From positions 992,001 to 1,056,000 of the forward strand of contig MAAO01000006.1 in NCBI GenBank assembly GCA_002163155.1: 64,000 nt of DNA, given 5' to 3'. The notes beneath the pieces are model-generated. The model saw only the letters and a program-made list of their open reading frames with translations, did no database searches and had not been told where the DNA came from. This DNA comes from Halobacteriovorax marinus (GTDB lineage: Bacteria; Bdellovibrionota; Bacteriovoracia; Bacteriovoracales; Bacteriovoracaceae). The position numbers and the translations under genes were made by a program. Below, in pieces: positions 42,335-50,549 of the stretch (its first letter is position 1; each line of letters opens with the position of its first letter).

Positions 42335-43105
42335 TTAATCTTCGTACCACTCAAAGTCGTAAGTAAGATTTCCTTCGTCAATTAAGAGCTTATGTACCAT
42401 CTTACTCCAGGTTTTATTTCCTGGATTCCAAGAGAATCTCGCTCTTGAGACTTTGCTTTTTATTTTATTAAAACTATCAACATCTTTTTGACTCTTCCAA
42501 TTCGGTGCCGTTAGTTCTGCAATGATTCTAACCTTTGGAGAAGATGCAAGTGCAGCGATACGATCGAAGTCGTAGTGTGCTGAAACTTTAAGCATTGAAA
42601 GAACATCAGTTACAGCTCTATGCGGAAATGGATTGATAAAACCATGGGCATGTTCTAGTGCCGCAAGTGAATTTGAAATTATTCTTCTAGGAAATTCAAT
42701 GTCAGTCTTAGAATCAATCCAAGTCATATCTGGAAATTGAACTTTAAATCTTTCGTAAAGAGCACGTAACATTGGAATATCGTAATTAGGTCCGTTATGG
42801 GCCATGATAAAGTCAGCTTTCTTCATAATTATGGCCAGTCTCTCGAGGGCCATCTTTATCTCTTCATCTCTAAGACCATATTTTTCAAGCATCTTGTCAG
42901 TGATTCCTGTCAATTCCTCGATCTCTTCAGAGATGGGAATTCTATCCTGCTCATCAATGAGTTCTGAATAAATTCTGATAGGTTGATTGAATTCAGTGTC
43001 CCATAGAACGGCACCAATTTCAGTGACTCTGTCCTTGGCTAAGTTGACTCCGTTTTCAACGAGGTTTTCATTCATTCCTTCTAGGTCTATTCCAAGAATT
43101 AGCAT
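42335..43105 (-). CDS. DEDDh-type 3'-5' exonuclease (DnaQ-like)
   Basis: 256 residues. Exonuclease motifs in order: ILGIDLEG (Asp and Glu of motif I), AHNGPNYDIPML (motif II, with Asp), and PHRAVTDVLSML (motif III with His and Asp). Metal-dependent hydrolysis of single-stranded 3' ends is expected, as in DnaQ or RNase T relatives. There is no polymerase domain, so it is a stand-alone exonuclease. The C-terminal 80 residues are unassigned. It faces a divergent sensor kinase gene across 217 bases. Confidence 0.85.
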   Translation of the reverse strand: MLILGIDLEGMNENLVENGVNLAKDRVTEIGAVLWDTEFNQPIRIYSELIDEQDRIPISEEIEELTGITDKMLEKYGLRDEEIKMALERLAIIMKKADFIMAHNGPNYDIPMLRALYERFKVQFPDMTWIDSKTDIEFPRRIISNSLAALEHAHGFINPFPHRAVTDVLSMLKVSAHYDFDRIAALASSPKVRIIAELTAPNWKSQKDVDSFNKIKSKVSRARFSWNPGNKTWSKMVHKLLIDEGNLTYDFEWYED

Positions 43106-43269
43106 TAAGCTTCCTTTAATTTAGTAATAACAATGAGTTGAATTTATAGCGGCCAGGGGCCTTCTTTTCAATTGCCTTTTAAAAAAGAAGAGGAAATTCT
43201 GGCTAAAAATGGTACATTTTCCAATAAGTTTGTAAAAATACGTTACTTTTGTCCATATATGACCAAAAA

Positions 43270-43296
43270 TTGACATATGTCTGACAACTCTAAATA
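43270..43296 (+). promoter_or_regulatory. Promoter candidate with palindromic operator
   Basis: TTGACA (exact -35) followed 15-18 bases later by TAAATAAAT, with a palindrome GACATATGTC overlapping the -35. It lies upstream of the kinase/regulator operon at 43323. The region between exonuclease and kinase (43106-43322) holds nothing else I can see. Confidence 0.45.
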
Positions 43297-43322
43297 AATG
43301 TTGAGCTAATTTAATAGGCGAT

Positions 43323-44921
43323 ATGAGATTATATTTAATACTAATATTTACAGCAATTTCCATGGCATTTGCCACTGGTTACGTCTCTTTATTATTGAAG
43401 GGAACTTACTCTTCAACTCCAGAAGACGTAGAAAATATCACAAAACTTAAAATAAAGTTTCAAAAATCTGTGGCACCTAAGAGTATTATTAATTTTAACT
43501 CTCTCTACTATTCTCCAGAACAATTTCAACTCATTGACCCCATTTATACTTTGCCTGAACCAGGTTCTAATAAAAATGTTCAGTACTTTTCAAGTAAGGG
43601 TTGTTTTAAAGGCATGAAGTCTCTTCTGAGTAGAATGAACTTTGAAAAAGTTTGGATTTGGGAAGAATACCGTTGTGGAAAAATAAACTCTCTTACTAGT
43701 GACTTCTTTAAACAAGCACCCTATGTACATCCAAGTGGAAAGAGTTATGCCTACCTTGCTGTTCTATTAAATAAGAATAATTATAAAAGAAGAAGTTGGG
43801 TTCTAGAGCATCTACAATTTTTTCATGTGACTGAACTTGCTTCGCTTGAAAAAACGGTTGGTCATCTTGGTGGAAAGTTTTCAGTACTGGCCCATATGGA
43901 TGTGGAGAGTTTAAGAAAGATAGCCACAGGGCAAGGAACAATTTTGACAGAAGATTTTCTACTGGCAAGAATAAAGTATCCTTCATTTTTTTCAATTCTT
44001 GAATACCGTTTCTATTCTCGTGATGACCTTGAAGGATTCATGAAAGATTCTCCTTATTTTCTCCATAATTACAGATTCGGAAGAAGTTGTTTTTATAGAG
44101 ATGGTCAACTTTGTTGGGAATATCGAGTTAAACACATTCTCACCATTGCCAATAAGGGAACAATTATATTTCTCTTTGGCGTTGTTTTTATCTGCGTGCT
44201 CGTTGTTAGACTCCTTATAACTAAACTGCGCAGCCAGAAACATGAAGATGAAAAGAGAAGACTCGCGCTTCGAATTTTAGGACATGAATTCAGAACGCCC
44301 ATTACAAGTATGCTCTTACTTATTGAAAAGTTAAACAAGTCCTATGATTCAATGGAAGAAGACGTGCAGGATAGCTTTCTAAGACTCTCAGGGGAAGTTT
44401 ATCGTCTGCAAAGACTTACTGAGACTTCAAGGCACTACTTGAAGGCGAATAAAGGAAAGAAACTGATTCATTTAAATCACGAGTCTATTAGCTCAATGAA
44501 CGATTTTCTCTACGATATAATGGTTCCCTTTAGTGACACTCATGGTGATAAATTTATTGTCAATTTACCTGAAGAAGATACTGCGTTTTGCCTAGATTCT
44601 TATTGGGTACAAATTGTTTTAAAAAATCTGCTGAATAATGCTTTCTTCCACGGGAAACCTCCTGTGGAATTCAGAGCGCAGTACTTTAAGGACTCTGTAG
44701 AGTTTAAAATTATTGATCAGGGGAGTTGTCAGTTTTGTTCTTGGTCAGAGATGTCTGAAGAATTTGCAAAAGGAAATAAGAGTTCTGGTACAGGACTAGG
44801 GTTAAATATTGTTAAACAAGTCGTTTCTGAAATGGGTGGTGAAATTCACTACAGTACTAACCCTACAGTTTTTACATTTAAACTAAAGAAGAGAAAATCC
44901 ATTAAGGGAGAAGAGGCATGA
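43323..44921 (+). CDS. Sensor histidine kinase with periplasmic domain
   Basis: 532 residues. One N-terminal span (about 3-24), a large periplasmic domain (about 28-275) of unknown fold, a second span (about 278-299), then HisKA with His321 in ILGHEFRTPITS and the ATPase domain with LLNNAFFHG and GTGLGLNIV. It phosphorylates the OmpR-type regulator that overlaps it by 4 bases (ATGA). The periplasmic domain has the Cys pairs SKGCFKG and YRCGK and later GRSCFYRDGQLCWEY, hinting at disulfides and perhaps redox or envelope-stress sensing. That fits the DsbA-like gene right downstream (inference). Confidence 0.92.
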   Translation: MRLYLILIFTAISMAFATGYVSLLLKGTYSSTPEDVENITKLKIKFQKSVAPKSIINFNSLYYSPEQFQLIDPIYTLPEPGSNKNVQYFSSKGCFKGMKSLLSRMNFEKVWIWEEYRCGKINSLTSDFFKQAPYVHPSGKSYAYLAVLLNKNNYKRRSWVLEHLQFFHVTELASLEKTVGHLGGKFSVLAHMDVESLRKIATGQGTILTEDFLLARIKYPSFFSILEYRFYSRDDLEGFMKDSPYFLHNYRFGRSCFYRDGQLCWEYRVKHILTIANKGTIIFLFGVVFICVLVVRLLITKLRSQKHEDEKRRLALRILGHEFRTPITSMLLLIEKLNKSYDSMEEDVQDSFLRLSGEVYRLQRLTETSRHYLKANKGKKLIHLNHESISSMNDFLYDIMVPFSDTHGDKFIVNLPEEDTAFCLDSYWVQIVLKNLLNNAFFHGKPPVEFRAQYFKDSVEFKIIDQGSCQFCSWSEMSEEFAKGNKSSGTGLGLNIVKQVVSEMGGEIHYSTNPTVFTFKLKKRKSIKGEEA

Positions 44922-45592
44922 GTAAAATTTTATTAGTAGAAGATGATGATAGCTTAGGAACTTCTTTAAAGGGATATTTAACAGATGAAGGGCACACAGT
45001 TACTTGGGCACAGTCTCTTGCAAGTGCACGTGAACTTCAAAGTGATGAAGAAATTGTTATTCTTGATTGGATGTTACCTGATGGGCAGGGAATAGATTTC
45101 TTAAAAGAAATTAGAAACGATGGAAAGAGTATTCCTGTTATTATGCTTACAGCTAGAAATGACTTAATTGATAAAGTCATAGGTCTCGAGTCTGGTGCTA
45201 ATGATTATATGACAAAGCCCTTTGAACCCAGAGAATTAATTGCAAGAATTCGAGTACAACTTAGAGATCATAACTCTAAAGACGATAAAATGATTGATGA
45301 AGTCCTTGTGAGAGGGGAGTTATTAATTGATCATAACCAAAGAATAGTTAAGTGGTTTGGTAATCAAGTTGAATTTACAAAAATGGAGTTTGATTTCTTA
45401 TCTCTGCTAGCTGAGACTCCTAATAGGGCCTTTTCTAGGGAAGAAATTCTTAACAAAGTCTGGGGATTTGAAAACTATCCTTCAACTCGAACAGTAGATA
45501 CTCATGTCTTACAGATTAGACAAAAATTAAGTGATGAACTTATAGAAACAGTAAGAGGAATCGGATACCGCTTCAAGTTTCTGGAAAGTTAA
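44918..45592 (+). CDS. OmpR/PhoB-family response regulator
   Basis: 224 residues. Receiver with VEDDD, phosphoacceptor Asp50 in VILDWMLPDG, Thr in IMLTARN and Lys in YMTKPFE, then a winged-helix DNA-binding domain (about 130-220, ending RTVDTHVLQIRQKL and GIGYRF). It is the cognate partner of the upstream kinase. Two copies of AAAGTTAAC, 11 bases apart, overlap its stop codon and lie before the next gene, a layout typical for binding by this family. Confidence 0.95.
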   Translation: MSKILLVEDDDSLGTSLKGYLTDEGHTVTWAQSLASARELQSDEEIVILDWMLPDGQGIDFLKEIRNDGKSIPVIMLTARNDLIDKVIGLESGANDYMTKPFEPRELIARIRVQLRDHNSKDDKMIDEVLVRGELLIDHNQRIVKWFGNQVEFTKMEFDFLSLLAETPNRAFSREEILNKVWGFENYPSTRTVDTHVLQIRQKLSDELIETVRGIGYRFKFLES

Positions 45593-45604
45593 CTTAAAGT
45601 TAAC
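45585..45604 (+). promoter_or_regulatory. Direct repeat, candidate OmpR-family binding site
   Basis: AAAGTTAAC at 45585-45593 and 45596-45604, an exact repeat with 11-base period. Members of the OmpR/PhoB family bind tandem direct repeats at 11 bp spacing. It overlaps the regulator stop codon and lies about 65 bases before the DsbA-like gene. Confidence 0.5.
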
Positions 45605-45627
45605 ACTTATATGACCAAGATGAAATG

Positions 45628-45661
45628 CTCCTGTGGTTAAATAGCTTTAACCTTACAGGAG
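45628..45661 (+). promoter_or_regulatory. Hairpin that buries the ribosome binding site of the DsbA-like gene
   Basis: CTCCTGT-GGTTAAA, TAGC loop, TTTAACC-TT-ACAGGAG. The arms pair over 14 bp with one two-base bulge. The right arm ends in AGGAG, the ribosome binding site that lies 5 bases before the ATG at 45667. In the folded RNA the site is paired, so translation would need opening of the stem (by heat, a small RNA, or a protein). Confidence 0.65.
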
Positions 45662-45666
45662 TAAAG

Positions 45667-46461
45667 ATGAAAAAATCATTAATAGCAATCAGTTCAATTC
45701 TTATATTAGGAGTTTCTTGTACAACCCAGGAAAAGTTTGAAAAGAGACTAACTGATACCTTAGAAAGCAATCCCGAGATTCTCACTAAACTCATTGAAAA
45801 TAATCCAGACAAATTTATTATTGCCTTTCAAAATGCTGCAAGAAATGGGCAGCAAAAGCTTGCGCAAAGAAAGAAGTTAGAAGAGCAAAAGAAACTTGAA
45901 GCATCTTTTAATAAACCTCTGATTCCTGTTCTTAGAAAGGATGAACTCATAAGAGGAACAAGAAATGCACCTATTACAATTGTAGAATATAGCGATTTTG
46001 AATGCCCATTTTGCAGTAGAGGTTTTTCTACTGTAAAGACACTCCTGAAAAAGTATGAGGGGAAGGTTCAGTTTGTGTACAAACACCTTCCTCTCAGTTT
46101 TCACCCTAGTGCAATGATAGCTGCCAAATACTACGAAGCTTTAAGGATACAGAATGATGATTTAGCGATTAAGTTTCATGACGAGATATTCAAAAATCAA
46201 AGAAAGCTAAAGAGTGGGGAAAAGTTTCTCTCAGCGCTCGCTAAGAAACTTGGTGCAGATATGAAAAAGCTTACCAAGGATATTAATTCAAAAGCAGTAA
46301 GTGATCGAATTGCTGCAGATATGAAAGAAGCTGCAAAGTTTGGAATGTCAGGAACTCCAGGGTTTTTGTTAAATGGAGTGCCAATTAGAGGAGCTTACCC
46401 TGCGAGTAAATTCGAGGAAATCATTTCTGAATTGAAAAACAGGGGAAAACTCAAAATCTAG
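45667..46461 (+). CDS. DsbA-like thiol oxidoreductase, lipoprotein
   Basis: 264 residues from the ATG 5 bases after AGGAG; an upstream in-frame ATG (45625) would start inside the hairpin and spoil the signal peptide. Lipobox LGVSC places the lipidated Cys at 18. A Gln/Lys-rich helix (about 20-90) comes before a thioredoxin fold with active-site CPFC (Cys113-Cys116) and the cis-Pro loop SGTPGF. It should form or shuffle disulfides in the periplasm. It follows the two-component system and is preceded by a candidate regulator binding site and a ribosome-site hairpin. A strong terminator follows. Confidence 0.9.
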   Translation: MKKSLIAISSILILGVSCTTQEKFEKRLTDTLESNPEILTKLIENNPDKFIIAFQNAARNGQQKLAQRKKLEEQKKLEASFNKPLIPVLRKDELIRGTRNAPITIVEYSDFECPFCSRGFSTVKTLLKKYEGKVQFVYKHLPLSFHPSAMIAAKYYEALRIQNDDLAIKFHDEIFKNQRKLKSGEKFLSALAKKLGADMKKLTKDINSKAVSDRIAADMKEAAKFGMSGTPGFLLNGVPIRGAYPASKFEEIISELKNRGKLKI

Positions 46462-46484
46462 CCCAAGGCTAAACATTTCAAACT

Positions 46485-46509
46485 AAAAAGGGCCCTTTGG
46501 GCCCTTTTT
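46485..46509 (+). terminator. Rho-independent terminator
   Basis: AAAAAGGGCCC, TTT loop, GGGCCCTTTTT. It is 24 bases after the DsbA-like stop and has both a G/C stem and a T-run. Confidence 0.9.
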
Positions 46510-46617
46510 CAAACCTATTTTTATAAAGTTACACCTTCTTGACGCATTACGTGTGACAACTTCCAATAGTCAGGGAATAATTTCGCTTCAAAAATTACAC
46601 CTTAATAAGGATATTAA

Positions 46618-47874
46618 ATGAAGCAACTAATAGCACTCGTTCTCTGTCTTACTGTCTTTACAGTAAACGCTAATGTAAGAGACTTTCAAAAAGGACATGT
46701 TCTTCTTGATTTAAATTTCGATGAATACCAGGCTTGGTATCAAGAAATGTCAGAAAGAAAAGATGAGAGTTTGGTAGATTTACAACCTGAAACTCAAATG
46801 GCCATCAATGGTGGTGAAAAAATGAGTGGTTGGTTAAAGCTCATTAACTCCAAGAGATCTTCTGAGAATCAAGTGCGCCTTACTTCTTCGACTAGCCGAG
46901 GAGGAGGAATCCCCATTGATCGTGCTAATAAATATGGTCCAAGCACTATAAAAAAACGTTACGAATCTATCTCTTTAGAAATGCCAAAAGTGCTCTTAGA
47001 AGTCATTTATGGATCAAAAAGAATTACTTCTACAATGCCTCTAGAAGAGAAAGAGCTGGTAAAGTGGTTTAGAAAAGTTTCTCACCTCTATCAAACATCA
47101 GTTCGCTGGTCAGGAATGAGAAAGTGGCTTAGTTACTACGCTAAGAGAAGAGAGAGAGATGTTCGTGGATATTACTTTCTTAATAAGATGGAATCACTAG
47201 ATGGAAAGCTTAGATCATATAGTGAACTAACAAATGAAAAACAATTGGAATTAAAAGGTCATCTGTTAGGTATTTGCTACAACACTCTTAAAAATGACAA
47301 AAAGTGTGAAGCGACTTTTAAGCAATATCTTTCATCAGCTAAATTAGTTTCTTTTAAGAATAAGTATATGAGTAATGCCCGTAAAGTATGGAACTCATAC
47401 TATGTTATTTCAAACCCAAGAACTGATGTTGTTTGGACAAGAAGTAATCCTAAATTAATGAGTGTTATTTTCAAAGATCCAAGAAATACTGAGGTTGCTC
47501 ACTGGCTTAAGACAAATGTAGAAGAGGAATTTAAGAGAGACCTCTTGGGCTGGAATCTTGAAATGAATTATGTGGAAAGAGGGGCAGGACTTGCACATTT
47601 AGAGTTTAAACCTAATGTCACTCCCCATGTTTCTGGTGGGAATACTCTTGTTATGGATGCGAATACGCCGCTAGGAGAGTGGGACAGTATGTGGACGATT
47701 CGCCACGAGTATGGTCATATTTTAAGGCTACCTGATTGTTATTTCGAGTTCTATGACTCGAAAGAGAATTTAATGGTTAATTATCAATTAGATGTTACAG
47801 ATCTTATGTGTTCACGTTCAGGTGATATGAATGATCGAATATATGAAGAATTAAAACGCGTATATTTTAGATAG
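46618..47874 (+). CDS. Secreted zinc metalloprotease-like protein of unknown family
   Basis: 418 residues with signal peptide (MKQLIALVLCLTVFTVNA). The only strong motif is at the C-terminus: RHEYGHILRLPDC, with His363, Glu364, His367 and Asp373. It matches HExxHxxxxxD, the snapalysin-type zincin pattern, and a Met-turn candidate DLMCS follows 28 residues later. The N-terminal 300 residues are basic and Ser/Tyr-rich with no known domain. Overall I cannot name a family. A secreted peptidase acting on prey or self proteins is the likely function. Confidence 0.72.
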   Translation: MKQLIALVLCLTVFTVNANVRDFQKGHVLLDLNFDEYQAWYQEMSERKDESLVDLQPETQMAINGGEKMSGWLKLINSKRSSENQVRLTSSTSRGGGIPIDRANKYGPSTIKKRYESISLEMPKVLLEVIYGSKRITSTMPLEEKELVKWFRKVSHLYQTSVRWSGMRKWLSYYAKRRERDVRGYYFLNKMESLDGKLRSYSELTNEKQLELKGHLLGICYNTLKNDKKCEATFKQYLSSAKLVSFKNKYMSNARKVWNSYYVISNPRTDVVWTRSNPKLMSVIFKDPRNTEVAHWLKTNVEEEFKRDLLGWNLEMNYVERGAGLAHLEFKPNVTPHVSGGNTLVMDANTPLGEWDSMWTIRHEYGHILRLPDCYFEFYDSKENLMVNYQLDVTDLMCSRSGDMNDRIYEELKRVYFR

Positions 47875-47881
47875 TTAATAA

Positions 47882-47908
47882 AGGTGCACTTCTGGTGCAC
47901 CTCTTTTT
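47882..47908 (+). terminator. Rho-independent terminator
   Basis: AGGTGCAC, TTCTG loop, GTGCACCT, then CTTTTTA. It ends the zincin transcript just before the converging flavoprotein gene. Confidence 0.85.
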
Positions 47909-48953
47909 ATTTTATTAGTTTTACCAATTGTTTTACATCACTACGAATCCCTCTTAAAAATCTACTTCTAAAATTTGTTTGTCCTGGAAACCCAACATAA
48001 AAGAGGCATGGACATGATGTAGATTCAAAATTATTATTTAACTTTGGAAATGAATCGTTTAAATTTAAATTCTCTAGAGGTTTTATATGAGGGTTGAACC
48101 CAGTGGCGAATATCACTAGATCATAACTTTTACTCTTGCCGCCTTGGAAGTAAATAGTACCGTCTTTTGCGCCATCTATATCTCTTTGCACCAAAACTTT
48201 TTGAGACTCTATGTACTTCCTTTCAAGTCCTGATTCCATTTTTACATCTACAGGGTTCTTAGAAGGTGTCATAAACTTAAATAGTAAGTTTTCTATTTCA
48301 TCAACAAACTTTAAGAAGAAATTAAATATAAAAGGTCTTGCACCAAATTCAAGTTTCGATCTTATAGAAATGTCACAAGCGATACCCTCATTAGATAATT
48401 CGACTATAAGCTGCCCAGCGGATAATCGCTTACCCACGATGAGAACACTTCTTATGCCTTGTTCTTTTAATTCTCGAGCACTTTTAAAGTCTTTAAAATG
48501 TATGCACTTGATTTCATCTTTAATCTTATTAAAATAACTTGGATAGGATGGATTGTTAAAATGTCCCCCAGCATAGATGAGATTATTACAGGTGAATAAA
48601 CCTTTAGAAGTCTCTATTAAAAAGAGCTCATCATCCTTGGTGACTCTAATTACTGTAGTATTGTTTGAGATTGGAAATTTTCTTAATTTCGTAAATTCCG
48701 AAAGGTAGTTTGCGTAATCAGCAGACTCTTGTCTAACACTTCTCTCTATTCGGTGATCTTTTGAATCTTCTAGGTGATTTGCTTGCCAAGGACTAATGAG
48801 ACAGAGATGTTCAGGCATGTTGCGCCATGATTCTCCTGGCAGGCCTTTCTCTATAATAATGAAATCTTCATTCCTATATTGAAGTTCTCTTGCAGAGGCT
48901 AGTCCTGCGGCGCCTGCACCTATGATAATTGTTTTTTTGAAAGTAGTGCTCAT
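47907..48953 (-). CDS. FAD-dependent monooxygenase-like flavoprotein
   Basis: 348 residues. The FAD-binding motif IIIGAGAAGLASARELQ opens the protein, and LPGESWRNMPEH shows the flavin-monooxygenase-type continuation, though shortened. A second dinucleotide-binding region is near SVLIVGKRLSAGQLIVEL (about 165-182), which should bind NADPH. ATGFNPHI near the end fits the family. Substrate is unknown. It is the last gene of a four-gene operon, with a flippase-like membrane protein and two unknown proteins upstream, so modification of a lipid is a fair guess. Confidence 0.8.
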   Translation of the reverse strand: MSTTFKKTIIIGAGAAGLASARELQYRNEDFIIIEKGLPGESWRNMPEHLCLISPWQANHLEDSKDHRIERSVRQESADYANYLSEFTKLRKFPISNNTTVIRVTKDDELFLIETSKGLFTCNNLIYAGGHFNNPSYPSYFNKIKDEIKCIHFKDFKSARELKEQGIRSVLIVGKRLSAGQLIVELSNEGIACDISIRSKLEFGARPFIFNFFLKFVDEIENLLFKFMTPSKNPVDVKMESGLERKYIESQKVLVQRDIDGAKDGTIYFQGGKSKSYDLVIFATGFNPHIKPLENLNLNDSFPKLNNNFESTSCPCLFYVGFPGQTNFRSRFLRGIRSDVKQLVKLIK

Positions 48954-48954
48954 C

Positions 48955-49890
48955 TTAATTCATCGTTCTGATTGTTTTTATATGCTTTGAGATAATCTCT
49001 CCTAATGAGTTTGTACTCTTTACTTTGAGAAACTCACTCAAGTAAGAAATAAATCCTACAGGGAAAACAAAGCTCCAAAGACTTACCCTTTCAATTAAAA
49101 TGGCGAGAACTGCAACTTCAGAACTGATTCCATAGTTGGTTGAAAGTTGAGCCATGATAATTTCTTTTAGTCCCATATTTCCTGGAATAATAGGAATTAA
49201 ACCTAATATTAACATCCAAGTACTTATTTCCATAGTACTAATCAAACTTAATTCTACTCCTAGTGCTTTAAAACAAAGGTATGTTTTAATTGGGTAGAGC
49301 AGCGCTATGAGAAAGAATAATATGAAAACTTTCATTGCTACTTTAAAGCTGTAAAATTTCTTTTCAGTAAGTCGCATTGGATTTAATTTTGTTAAGAATG
49401 CTAATCCAACTAAAGTCATGAGAATAAAGATTCCTAGGAAGTAATGACTTTGGCTAACTTTTTCCATATTAAAAATAGAAACAGTAATCAGACCATAAAC
49501 TCCCATGGCAATCATTCCAACAAATGTTGTGAACGTATTTTTTAAAAGAAAAGTTTTAGTATCAATTTTAAAAATATTTAATAGGTAGAACCATCTCAAG
49601 GCCATACCGGCCTTAGCAGGAAGTATGAGATTAAATAAATTAGAAAATGATGTCATTCCAAACCATTCTCTAAATTCTAGCTTAACTCCCATTTGTTCTA
49701 GGGGAGATTTATAGACAAGCCCTAGAAAAATGTAGTTTATAAAGTGTACTGCAATAAGTGCCATGAAAACAAAAATATTTATATTCAAGATTTTATCAAT
49801 AGAGTCTTGGTTTCCTAGATAAAAACTAGAAACTGCAAAAAGGAGTACGAAGCTTAAAATGAATTTGATTTTCTTTAAATCTAATCTCAT
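48955..49890 (-). CDS. Flippase-like membrane protein (LPG-synthase transmembrane family)
   Basis: 311 residues with about eight hydrophobic segments. The conserved motif NLILPAKAGMALRWFYL and the late LGLIPIIPGNMGLKEI match the transmembrane part of lysylphosphatidylglycerol synthase (UPF0104/AglD-type). There is no catalytic transferase domain. Such stand-alone proteins are thought to flip or export lipids. Its start overlaps the preceding gene by 4 bases and it is followed within 1 base by the flavoprotein gene, so all are co-transcribed. Confidence 0.8.
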   Translation of the reverse strand: MRLDLKKIKFILSFVLLFAVSSFYLGNQDSIDKILNINIFVFMALIAVHFINYIFLGLVYKSPLEQMGVKLEFREWFGMTSFSNLFNLILPAKAGMALRWFYLLNIFKIDTKTFLLKNTFTTFVGMIAMGVYGLITVSIFNMEKVSQSHYFLGIFILMTLVGLAFLTKLNPMRLTEKKFYSFKVAMKVFILFFLIALLYPIKTYLCFKALGVELSLISTMEISTWMLILGLIPIIPGNMGLKEIIMAQLSTNYGISSEVAVLAILIERVSLWSFVFPVGFISYLSEFLKVKSTNSLGEIISKHIKTIRTMN

Positions 49891-50549
49891 TTTATAACCT
49901 TATTCTTGGCAAAAAGTTTAATGAATATATAGAAAAAACTACTTAGTATAAAAAATAATCCATAACGTCTTTGATTGAGAATCACATCTTTTAAAATCGC
50001 CTTAAAATCTTTATCGCGAGTAGTAAAACATTCAACATCAAGTTGTCTACCATTATGGGAAAAACCATTGTTTAAGATATCAGTCATCGTTTGTAGGGGA
50101 GTCCCTATATTCATACCTACATTTGTAATCTCTACAGAAGCTCCGTACTTAAGGGCCCTTAGAGCTCCTACATGGCAAGATGGAGATCTCTTGCCAGTAC
50201 TTTTACTTAGATATTTTTGAAAGTTAATAAGATCTTTACGGCTCATTCCTTTTATTCTTATAAATACGGCCGCTCTAATTGACTCTCTTTTAGTTTTTAG
50301 AACTTTTGAGTTGTTGTATGCAAGGCGAGGATGGAATTCATGATCTCCACAAATAAGGAAGGAATGGTAATTTGTTGGACTGAAGGCCATGATAATTTCT
50401 TTGTCATTATCTACACTTCCTCCGTGATGCCAAATACCGTTATTAGTACCATCACTTTTGGTCACTTTTTTTGAAATGTTTATTATCTCAAGAGCGTGGA
50501 TTTCTCTTTCTTTAGCTATTGGGAAAAATGTAGCAGTTATTGTATTCAT
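49887..50549 (-). CDS. Unknown protein with C-terminal membrane anchor
   Basis: 220 residues. The N-terminal 190 residues are soluble with notable residues: WHHGGSVDND, GDHEFHPRL and CHVGALRALKYG with a Cys-His pair. A last hydrophobic segment (about 193-210) suggests tail-anchoring. The many His and the Cys could form a thiol-hydrolase-type site (NlpC/DUF-like), but the family is not recognised. It lies second in the operon, immediately after the gene of the other unknown protein. Confidence 0.55.
   Translation of the reverse strand: MNTITATFFPIAKEREIHALEIINISKKVTKSDGTNNGIWHHGGSVDNDKEIIMAFSPTNYHSFLICGDHEFHPRLAYNNSKVLKTKRESIRAAVFIRIKGMSRKDLINFQKYLSKSTGKRSPSCHVGALRALKYGASVEITNVGMNIGTPLQTMTDILNNGFSHNGRQLDVECFTTRDKDFKAILKDVILNQRRYGLFFILSSFFYIFIKLFAKNKVIK

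Noticed and set aside
45625-45666. Upstream ATG as start of the DsbA-like gene
   Set aside because: It would begin at the edge of the hairpin, has no binding site and would spoil the lipoprotein signal.
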